NCBI GenBank assembly: GCA_965371245.1
Contig: CBDUXT010000125.1
Span: 1-13,599, forward strand
Origin: CBDUXT01 sp965371245
GTDB taxonomy: Bacteria > Planctomycetota > Phycisphaerae > UBA1845
DNA length: 13,599 nucleotides
Direction: 5' to 3'
Position 1 is the first letter of the stretch. The number at the start of each line of letters is the position of its first letter. The notes under the pieces are model-generated. The model saw only the letters and a list, made by a program, of their open reading frames with translations. It made no database searches and was not told the origin of the DNA. Shown piece by piece: positions 7,723-13,599 of the stretch. Both the position numbers and the translations under genes were made by a program.

Positions 7723-10700
7723 ATGTTGGAAGCACATCGTGCGAATTGGATTTGCTCACTCGCCTTGCTGGGCACTCTGCTGCCTGCCACGGCGGCTCTG
7801 GGTCAGGGAAGAATCACCACGCCCAAAGAGCAGTTCGGTTTCAACCTCGGTGACGACTATCAACTGACAAACTACACGCAGCTCGTCGACTACTGGCGGA
7901 AGCTGGAGCGGGAATCGGACCGGCTGAAGCTGTTCCCGATGGGACCGACGGCCGAGGGTCGAGAGATGCTCCTCGCCGTCATCACCTCGCCGAGAAACCA
8001 CCGGAACCTCGACCGCTACAAACAGATCTCTCGACAGCTTGCCACGGCCGAAGGTCTTGACGACGCCGCGGCCCACAAGCTGGCACAAGAGGGCAAGGCC
8101 GTCGTTTGGATCGACGGCGGGCTGCATGCCACGGAGGTGCTCGGCGCGCAGCAGCTCATGGAGATGGTGTTCCAGATGGTCAGCCGCGACGACGACGAGA
8201 CGCTTCGGTTTCTCGACGACGTGATTCTCCTTCTGTGTTGTGCGAACCCCGACGGCATGGAGCTTGTTTCGGATTGGTACATGCGCGAAGAGGATCCGCT
8301 CAAACGCTCCAGCCGAGGCATCCCGCGCCTCTACCAGAAGTACATCGGCCACGACAACAACCGCGATTTCTACATGGCCTCGCAGGCCGAGACCGTGGCC
8401 ATCACGCATGTGTTCTTCCACGAGTGGTTTCCGCAGATCGTGTACAATCATCATCAGACCGGTCCCGCCGGTGCGGTTCTTTTCGCGCCGCCGTTTCGTG
8501 ATCCGTTCAACTACAACTTCGATCCGCTGGTCGTCCTGGGGGTCGATGTCGTCGGCGCGGCCATGCACAGCCGGTTCATCGCCGAACGCAAGCCGGGTGC
8601 GACGATGCGGCGCGGGGCCAGCTACTCCACCTGGTGGAACGGTGGGCTGCGCACGGGCGTTTACTTTCACAACATGATCGGCCTGTTGACCGAGACGATC
8701 GGGAACCCGACGCCGAGTTCGATTCCGTTTCGAGTCGATCGCCAGCTCGCCTCGGCCAACATGCCGTATCCGATTGTGCCGCAGGAGTGGCACTTCCGCC
8801 AGTCGGTGGACTACTCGATCACCGCGAACCGGGCCGTGCTCGACGTGGCCTCGAGGAATCGTGAGCACATGCTGTTCAACATTTACCAGATGGGTCGAAA
8901 CTCGATCGAACGGGGCAACCGCGACAACTGGACGGTTCGACCAAGGCAGATCGAGAAAGCTCGAGAGGCCATGCGCGCGGCGGCGGAGGCACGTCGAGGC
9001 GGTGGTGGCCAAGGCAGGGCAGGGCAGAGCGCGCCACGCAGCACCCAAGGCGGAACCGCGCGTTCGGGTTCCACCCCCGCGCCGACGGCGGCCACCGGTG
9101 CGACCGCGACCCGCTCGGCAAGTGCCGGCGCCGCGCGACGCGGCGAGGCCACACCCAAAGCATCGACGGACGAACGCAGTGCGGCAACCCAGCCCCCCTC
9201 GACCGCGGAGACCTCCGGCCAAGCCCCAAGCGCTGCGGACGCCAAGGTAGAGCCATCGACGACTGCCGGAGCGCCGGCCGCACCCGAACGGCCTGCGGCT
9301 CGGGTCGCCACCGACCCGCAGGGCCTTGAAACATTCAACGAGATTCTCCGCGACCCCGCGCTTCGCGACCCACGTGGGTACGTCATCCCGTCCGATCAGC
9401 CCGACTTCGTGACCGCCACCAAGTTCGTCAACGCGCTGATCAAGAACGGCATTACCGTGCATCGCGCGACGAGCTACTTCAACGTCAACGACAAGACCTA
9501 TCCGGTGGGCTCCTACGTGATCAAGTGCGCCCAGGCGTTCAGGCCGCACATCCTCGACATGTTCGAGCCGCAGGATCATCCCGACGACATTCCCTATCCG
9601 GGCGGCCCGCCGACCCCGCCATACGACAGCGCGGGATGGACGCTCGCGTTCCAGATGGGCGTCCAGTTCGATCGCATTCTCGATGGTTTCGACGGCCCCT
9701 TCCAGAAGATCGCCGGGCTTGCCCGGCCGCCTGCCGGTGTGGTGACACGGCCGCACGGCGCCGTGGGGTACTTGCTCAGTCACGAGGTCAACGACTCCTT
9801 CATCGCCGTCAACCGGTTGCTCCGCACCGGAGAGGATGTGTACTGGCTCAAATCCCCGGTGTCGGCCGTGGATCAAACCCTTCCCGTGGGAACGATGTAC
9901 ATTCCGCACAAGCCGGGCACCTTGCCGAAGTTGCAGAAGGCGGCGGCCGAGTTGGGTCTAACCTTCTACTCCGTCACGTCACGCCCCGAAGCGGATTCGA
10001 TCAAGCTTCGCCCCGTGCGGATCGGGTTGTGGGACCGCTACGGCGGATCGATGCCCTCCGGTTGGGTCCGGTGGATTCTCGAACAGTTCGAGTTTGAGTT
10101 CGACGTGGTCTTTCCGCCGGATCTCGACGCCGGCGACCTCGCCGACAAGTATGATGTGCTCGTCTTCGTGGGCGGGGCGATTCCCCGGCCTCCGGGGCAG
10201 CAAGCGACGGGGCGCCGTGGCCGAGGGCGACGTCGCGGCCCCGATCCCGAGTCCGTGCCCGAGGAGTACCGCGCGCGAATGGGCAATGTGACGGTCGACA
10301 AGACGGTGCCGCAGCTCAAGGCCTTTCTGGAGGCGGGCGGCACGATGATCACCATCGGAAGCTCAACCTCGATGGCCTATCACCTGGACCTTCCCATTCG
10401 CAACGCACTCGCCGATTTGCAGGCCGACGGCACCGAGCGCGCCCTCGGTCGCGAAGAGTATTACGTGCCCGGGTCGGTCCTTCGCGTGAAGGTAGATACG
10501 ACCAATCCCCTTGCCTACGGCATGCCCGAAGACCTCGACGTCTACTTCAACCGAAGCCCTGTCTTTAGGCTCGCCCCGGATGCCGGGTTCGCCGGGGTGA
10601 ACCCCGTGGCCTGGTTTGATACGGACAAGCCCCTTCGAAGCGGTTGGGCCTGGGGACAGCACCACCTCAAGGACGGTGTGGCGGCTATCGAGGCTCGCGT

Positions 10701-10824
10701 CGGTAAGGGTACGCTCTATCTCTTCGGCCCGGAGATCACCTTCCGGTCACAGCCTCACGCAACGTACAAGTTTCTGTTCAACGCCATCTTCTACGGACCG
10801 GTTCGGGCGGGTGAAAGCCCGTAA
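7723..10824 (+). CDS. Secreted M14-family zinc carboxypeptidase-like protein with C-terminal amidotransferase-like domain
   Basis: A 1033-residue secreted protein. Residues 1-27 form a signal peptide (charged start, SLALLGTLLPATAALG, likely cleavage near ALG/QG). The M14 peptidase domain spans about 40-400. Zinc ligands are H135 and E138 in GLHATEV and a third His in YNHHQTG (243 or 244); the catalytic Glu is E324 in LTETIG; N213-R214 in HDNNRDF matches the substrate-binding Asn-Arg pair; the family motif NPDG is at 175-178. Residues about 421-530 are an Ala/Gly/Ser/Thr/Pro-rich linker with little order. From about 767 (GLWDRYGGSMPSGWVRW) a flavodoxin-like domain resembling class I glutamine amidotransferases begins; I see no clear catalytic triad in it. 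All M14 active-site residues are present, so it is probably an active exopeptidase acting outside the cytoplasm. ATG 7723 was chosen for GGAGG just upstream and the signal peptide; the GTG at 7678 would bury the signal. It seems to stand alone. Confidence 0.88.
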   Translation: MLEAHRANWICSLALLGTLLPATAALGQGRITTPKEQFGFNLGDDYQLTNYTQLVDYWRKLERESDRLKLFPMGPTAEGREMLLAVITSPRNHRNLDRYKQISRQLATAEGLDDAAAHKLAQEGKAVVWIDGGLHATEVLGAQQLMEMVFQMVSRDDDETLRFLDDVILLLCCANPDGMELVSDWYMREEDPLKRSSRGIPRLYQKYIGHDNNRDFYMASQAETVAITHVFFHEWFPQIVYNHHQTGPAGAVLFAPPFRDPFNYNFDPLVVLGVDVVGAAMHSRFIAERKPGATMRRGASYSTWWNGGLRTGVYFHNMIGLLTETIGNPTPSSIPFRVDRQLASANMPYPIVPQEWHFRQSVDYSITANRAVLDVASRNREHMLFNIYQMGRNSIERGNRDNWTVRPRQIEKAREAMRAAAEARRGGGGQGRAGQSAPRSTQGGTARSGSTPAPTAATGATATRSASAGAARRGEATPKASTDERSAATQPPSTAETSGQAPSAADAKVEPSTTAGAPAAPERPAARVATDPQGLETFNEILRDPALRDPRGYVIPSDQPDFVTATKFVNALIKNGITVHRATSYFNVNDKTYPVGSYVIKCAQAFRPHILDMFEPQDHPDDIPYPGGPPTPPYDSAGWTLAFQMGVQFDRILDGFDGPFQKIAGLARPPAGVVTRPHGAVGYLLSHEVNDSFIAVNRLLRTGEDVYWLKSPVSAVDQTLPVGTMYIPHKPGTLPKLQKAAAELGLTFYSVTSRPEADSIKLRPVRIGLWDRYGGSMPSGWVRWILEQFEFEFDVVFPPDLDAGDLADKYDVLVFVGGAIPRPPGQQATGRRGRGRRRGPDPESVPEEYRARMGNVTVDKTVPQLKAFLEAGGTMITIGSSTSMAYHLDLPIRNALADLQADGTERALGREEYYVPGSVLRVKVDTTNPLAYGMPEDLDVYFNRSPVFRLAPDAGFAGVNPVAWFDTDKPLRSGWAWGQHHLKDGVAAIEARVGKGTLYLFGPEITFRSQPHATYKFLFNAIFYGPVRAGESP

Positions 10825-10848
10825 CGACGGCGCGCGATCCGTTTTTTT

Positions 10849-10919
10849 CCGAGCCGCGACCGTGAGGGAGCGGTCCCACGTCCGCCAAGAAACTCCGCTT
10901 CCTTACGGTCGCGGCTCGG
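10849..10919. repeat. Module C palindromic repeat, copy 1
   Basis: CCGAGCCGCGACCGTGAGG (10849-10867) pairs along 19 positions (one G.T) with 10901-10919, leaving a 33-base loop. A run of seven T (10842-10848) lies before the stem, not after it, so it is not an intrinsic terminator for the peptidase gene, which ends 24 bases earlier. Copy 2 is at 12860-12940 and a broken copy at 13097-13121. I recognise this GAGCCGCGACCG type as common in planctomycete intergenic DNA. Confidence 0.8.
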
Positions 10920-10981
10920 AGAGACACTCACTGGACACTCTCCTTGCGCACTTGGTGGGCGGCGGCGGGGGCGGTCCGTCG

Positions 10982-11010
10982 CCCACCCTACGCCTGCGGC
11001 GAAGGATGGG
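10982..11010. repeat. Module B palindromic repeat, copy 1
   Basis: The 13-base arms 10982-10994 and 10998-11010 pair with two mismatches around a TGC loop. The inner stem is CGCC/GGCG. In copy 2 (12815-12843) it is GGCC/GGCC, a compensatory change. The flanking GGCGGTCCGTC before and GGGGCACCCG after are also shared with copy 2. Confidence 0.7.
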
Positions 11011-11021
11011 GCACCCGCAAC

Positions 11022-11066
11022 CACTCACGGGGATTCGAGTCCCCCACCGCTGAAGCGGTGGGCCAC
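11022..11066. repeat. Module A palindromic repeat, copy 2 (single)
   Basis: The core CCCACCGC-TGAA-GCGGTGGG (11043-11062) is a perfect 8-bp stem with a TGAA loop, preceded by GGGGATTCGAGTCC. Against the 2751-2770 copy, G7 of the 5' arm has become T and its partner C has become A, so pairing is kept. A further GCGGTGAGCCACCC follows at 11070-11083. It lies just past the end of the minus-strand IPTL-CTERM gene (11094), where its stem could act as an orientation-independent 3' end. Confidence 0.75.
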
Positions 11067-11093
11067 CAAGCGGTGAGCCACCCGGTCAATACA

Positions 11094-12405
11094 CTATGCC
11101 GCGGTCTGTTGTTTGGTGACGGCTATGGTTCCGGCGGTGAGGAGCAGGAGTGTCATGGCGATGGCTCCCCAGGTGGAGAGTGTGGGGATGGGCGGAGGGG
11201 GGACGGGCAGGGGGATGCCGTCGCCGGTGTAGACGCCGCCCGGGCTGGCGGAGAAGACGACCCGCTCGCCGCTGATCTCCGGGCCGGCACCCTCCAGAAT
11301 GTTTAAGTCCGTGAAGTTGGTCGAAGAGCCTGGAACCTGTGTGCGCTGGTCGGCGATGATGCGGAACTCGCCGTTGATGTAGGAGAATATGCCCCCCCCC
11401 CTCCACTGTGGCGCCTCCGAAGGCGATGTTCTCTCCGTCGATGGAAATCCTGTTGGCGAAGGTTCCGCCGAACGTGCCGCCGCCGGGTGCCGGTGTGTTG
11501 GTGTTGGCGATCAGGCGAAGCGTGCCGTTGATGTAGGCGTAGACACCAAAGGGTGCGGAAAAGACCACGTTCTCGCCGCTGATGCCCGGCCACCGGGTGG
11601 TGGACAGGCCGAAGTTAGTGGGGAACGAACCGCCAGAGGGCGTGGGCGATCCCGTCTCGGCGATCACGCGGATTTCACCGTTGACCGACAGGTAGAGACC
11701 CTCCACGCTGCCGGAAATACGCGCGAAGAAAACCACGTTCTCGCCGCTGATGGCGGGGCTCGTAGTGGTTCCGAACCCCAAGATCGGAAACGCTGCGCCG
11801 GGAAGGAACGTGTCGTTGTCGGCGATCGTCCGCAGTTCACCATTGATGACCGCGTATATCCCGAACCCGTCATCGTGCCGGGCGAGAAAGGCGATGTTTT
11901 CCCCGTCGATGCCGGGTGATCCCAGGAAGCTGCCGAACGTCACGCTTCGACCTGGAACGAGCGTGTGGGTATCGACCACCTTTTCCAGCACGCCGTCTCG
12001 CCAGAGCCAGATCCCCGAGCCATAACCCAGGCTGAAACCAACAAACGAAACGTTTCGCCCGCATATGCCCGGGCTGAGGCCAAAAGCGAAGTTAAAAAAC
12101 TCGCTTCCGGGAATCTTCATGGAAGAGTCAGCGACCACGACGAGTTGCCCGTCGATGCGGGCGTAGATGCCCGAGCCGCCGTCGATGGTCGCGCCGAAGG
12201 CGATGTTGTCCCCGCTGATGGAGGGGCTCCAACTGTCCTCCATGTCGGCGAAGAGGCGGAAGTTGCCCGTGCTTCCGGGCGCGGGTTGCATGTACCGGGC
12301 GATGACCTGCACGGGAGCCCGCACGGGCTGGGCGTGTATTGAGGTGCTGTGCGCGCCGAGAACCGCACACACCAGGAAGACCGCTCGCATTCCATGGTGC
12401 TTCAT
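11094..12405 (-). pseudogene. Secreted repeat protein with IPTL-CTERM tail, frameshifted
   Basis: The start is firm: ATG at 12405 with AAGGAG 9 bases upstream and a signal peptide (MRAVFLVCAVLGAHSTSIHA, cleavage near IHA/QP). The mature part holds at least six repeats of about 50 residues with the pattern SPxIxGENVxFxA...GIYAxINGELRxIADTxTPxPG, probably a beta-rich, perhaps propeller-like, extracellular fold. Near residue 335 a run of ten G (minus strand, 11392-11401) throws the frame: the written frame degenerates into Arg/His-rich sequence ending at 11086. With nine G the next codons give GIFSYINGEFRIIADQRTQ, the seventh repeat starts, and the protein ends in a proline stretch, IPTLSTWG, a hydrophobic helix and a TAG at 11094-11096: 436 residues in total. 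IPTL-CTERM tails are processed by exosortase-type enzymes. The break is either a real mutation, slippage (phase variation) or a sequencing error. Its role is unknown; surface or matrix display is inferred. Confidence 0.82.
11392..11401. repeat. Ten-base C/G homopolymer causing a frameshift
   Basis: Ten consecutive C on the plus strand. Nine or twelve bases would join the two reading frames of the IPTL-CTERM gene into one continuous repeat protein; ten breaks it. Such tracts are prone to both replication slippage and sequencing error. Confidence 0.85.
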
Positions 12406-12589
12406 GCCTTATGACTCCTTTCCGAACCGCTACGGCGATTCTACGCCGTCGATAACTGCTTGGCAAGGGGACGGGCGATAAAAAGCCGGCCGGAAGCGTG
12501 CTGACGGGTCGCGTGGGGGCACGATCTCGACGTGCCGGATGGGGCTTGCGAAAAAAAGTACGAGAAATTTCGATTTTTCGCGAATTATC

Positions 12590-12626
12590 TGGTCTCCAAA
12601 GAACTTTAGAAATTCGTCGGAGACCA
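12590..12626. repeat. Inverted repeat in the AT-rich upstream region
   Basis: TGGTCTCC (12590-12597) and GGAGACCA (12619-12626) are perfect inverted copies 21 bases apart. They sit in the only AT-rich patch of this area, about 190-220 bases upstream of the minus-strand repeat-protein gene. A dimeric regulator site is possible; no -10/-35 pair stands out. Confidence 0.35.
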
Positions 12627-12749
12627 CTTCCGGCTGAGGGGAGGGTGTGCGCGGCGAGTGGCATCGGCATACCTCTTGGCCCGTGCAGGATCACCGACCA
12701 CAAGTCACGGCTTGTCCCGGCCACGCCCTCGAAGGATGGTGTGGTCATA

Positions 12750-12791
12750 CACTCACGGGGATTCGAGTCCCTCCCCGCTGAAGCGGTGGGG
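12750..12791. repeat. Module A palindromic repeat, copy 3 (decayed)
   Basis: It shares CACTCACGGGGATTCGAGTC and the TGAAGCGGTGGG arm with 11022-11066, but the 5' arm has changed (CTCCCCGC), so only the inner part of the stem pairs. A fragment at 12731-12739 (GAAGGATGG) matches the right end of module B, at the same distance from A as at 11002-11010. Confidence 0.65.
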
Positions 12792-12814
12792 AACCCAGCC
12801 GGGGCGGTCCGTCC

Positions 12815-12843
12815 CCCACCCTAGGCCTTTGGCCAAGGATGGG
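12815..12843. repeat. Module B palindromic repeat, copy 2
   Basis: Arms 12815-12827 and 12831-12843 with a TTT loop. The inner stem GGCC/GGCC replaces CGCC/GGCG of copy 1 with pairing kept. The same two outer mismatches occur in both copies. Confidence 0.7.
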
Positions 12844-12859
12844 GCACCCGTAAACCCCC

Positions 12860-12940
12860 CTTTTCCGAGCCGCGACCGTAAGGGTGTGGTCCCACGTCCG
12901 CCAAGAAACTCCGCTTCCTTACGGTCGCGGCTCGGAAAGG
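12860..12940. repeat. Module C palindromic repeat, copy 2
   Basis: The 19-base arms 12865-12883 and 12917-12935 are perfect reverse complements. Pairing continues outward (12860-12864 with 12936-12940) with one T.G pair, giving a 24-bp stem around a 33-base loop. The loop differs from copy 1 at only two bases. A T-run again precedes the stem. Confidence 0.82.
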
Positions 12941-13096
12941 GACTCCCTGAGACCCCTATTCGCCCACCTGGTCGGCGCCTTCGGAGAGTTATTTCAAGAG
13001 TTGTTTTGGGGAGGTTAATGTCTGTACTGGCAAGGCGTTACGTCTGTTTTCATGCGCTTGGGGGACGGGGAAATTCATGTTCCGCGCTCTTTTTTT

Positions 13097-13121
13097 CCGA
13101 GCCGCGACCGTGAGGGAGCGG
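13097..13121. repeat. Module C, truncated copy 3
   Basis: The stretch beginning CCGAGCCGCGACCGTGAGGG and ending AGCGG is identical to the left arm of copy 1, including the preceding T-run (13090-13096). The loop and right arm are missing, so it cannot form the hairpin. It lies 26 bases from the end of the minus-strand gene at 13148. Confidence 0.7.
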
Positions 13122-13147
13122 ACAAGGGGCAGAGCGACAACACTCCG

Positions 13148-13599
13148 TCAACCCGCGTGATGCCTCGATCTTCGGACGCCGAAGCGGACGCGGGCGACGG
13201 CGATTAGGAGCACGGCCAGTGTGACTATTCCCCAGGTGGAGAGCGTGGGGATGGGAATTTCCTCCAGGCAGTCGGGTTGGCCGTTGGTGTTTTGGTCTAT
13301 TAGGTCATCTTCGCCGGGGCATTGGTCGTTGCAGTCGGGGATGGTGTCGAGGTCGGTGTCGGTGTCGGGGGTTCCGCATCCGCACACACCAGGGGATAGC
13401 TTGGTGGGGTCTTGGGGGCAGTCGTCGCAGGCGTTGATCGTGCCGTCGCTGTCACTGTCCGGGTCGCAGCCGTCGGGCTTGCCATTGAGGTCGCAGTCGG
13501 AGCAGGCCGGGTCAGCCATGCATTCGGCGATGGTGCATACATCCCCCGTGCCGTCGTTGTCGCAGTCGGCTTGATCGGGGTTGGCGTGGAACGGGCAGT
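13148..13599 (-). CDS. Secreted TSP3-repeat protein with IPTL-CTERM tail (3' end only)
   Basis: Only the last ~149 codons are in the window; the frame runs off the right edge without a stop (CPFHANPDQADCDNDGTGDVC upstream of the first internal Met at 13519), so that Met is not the start. The visible part is made of short Asp/Asn/Cys-rich units such as DCDLNGKPDGCDPDSDSDG and DTDTDLDTIPDCNDQCP. These match thrombospondin type 3 repeats, which bind calcium in extracellular proteins. After LEEIP comes the sorting tail: IPTLSTWG (13229-13252), a hydrophobic helix (IVTLAVLLIAVARV) and an Arg-rich end (RFGVRRSRHH). The tail predicts export, membrane retention and processing by an exosortase-type enzyme. 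The stop TGA is at 13148-13150. The N-terminal domain, and so the function, is outside the window. Confidence 0.85.
   Translation of the reverse strand, partial: CPFHANPDQADCDNDGTGDVCTIAECMADPACSDCDLNGKPDGCDPDSDSDGTINACDDCPQDPTKLSPGVCGCGTPDTDTDLDTIPDCNDQCPGEDDLIDQNTNGQPDCLEEIPIPTLSTWGIVTLAVLLIAVARVRFGVRRSRHHAG

Larger units (their letters stand above)
12406..13147. other. Repeat-filled gap between two IPTL-CTERM genes
   Basis: No gene is supported. Contents from left: the ribosome binding site of the minus-strand gene (AAGGAG, complement of 12415-12420); an AT-rich patch at 12548-12615 that may hold its promoter, with an 8-bp inverted repeat (12590-12597 with 12619-12626); then modules A, B and C and a truncated C. 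Open frames across the C repeats give Arg-rich peptides that are repeat artefacts. Confidence 0.55.

Noticed and set aside
7756..9909. 717-codon open frame on the minus strand
   Set aside because: It is the antisense shadow of the M14 peptidase gene: the sense frame has a signal peptide and all active-site motifs, while this one is Arg/His/Val-rich without a domain.
10842..10919. Module C as an intrinsic terminator of the peptidase gene
   Set aside because: The T-run precedes the stem instead of following it, and on the other strand the stem is followed by A's.
12658..13113. 151-codon plus-strand frame across the repeat region
   Set aside because: Its translation is made of repeat-derived peptides (SRDRKG, RSRLGKG) that come from module C.

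Overview
The window is GC-rich (roughly 60% or more) and looks like bacterial chromosome from a member of the Planctomycetota or a close relative. The signs are two secreted proteins ending in IPTLSTWG-type (IPTL-CTERM) sorting tails, an ECF sigma factor beside a large von Willebrand A (vWA/YfbK-like) protein, long repeat-filled gaps between genes, and repeat families with GAGCCGCGACCG-type palindromes that I associate with this phylum. The taxonomic call is an inference from these features, not from a marker gene.

Layout. 1-560: no recognisable gene, three GC-rich inverted repeats. 561-1016 (+): YbaK/EbsC-type aminoacyl-tRNA deacylase. 1145-2494 (-): class I/II PLP aminotransferase, convergent with it. 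2495-3752: long gap with a REPIN-like double hairpin (2698-2774) flanked by imperfect direct repeats. 3753-4268 (+): ECF sigma factor. 4475-7039 (+): membrane-anchored vWA protein whose first ~60 residues look like an anti-sigma N-terminus; a bulged hairpin sits just before it. 7040-7722: gap with small palindromes. 7723-10824 (+): secreted M14 zinc carboxypeptidase-like protein with a low-complexity linker and a C-terminal amidotransferase-like domain. 10825-11093: mosaic of repeat modules C, B and A. 11094-12405 (-): secreted repeat protein with an IPTL-CTERM tail, broken by a one-base frameshift in a ten-base homopolymer. 12406-13147: the same modules in another order (B'-A-B-C, then a truncated C). 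13148-13599 (-): 3' end of a second IPTL-CTERM protein with thrombospondin type 3-like calcium-binding repeats, cut by the window edge.

How the genes work together. The only convincing functional unit is the sigma factor plus the vWA protein: same strand, about 200 bp apart, with an anti-sigma-like N-terminus, one membrane segment and an intact MIDAS motif. This suggests a trans-envelope sensing module. The two IPTL-CTERM genes share a probable sorting route but need not share a pathway. The deacylase, the aminotransferase and the peptidase look like independent single genes.

The most notable things are the sigma/vWA pair, the homopolymer frameshift that hides a sorting signal, and the three-module palindromic repeat mosaic, whose stems show compensatory changes between copies.
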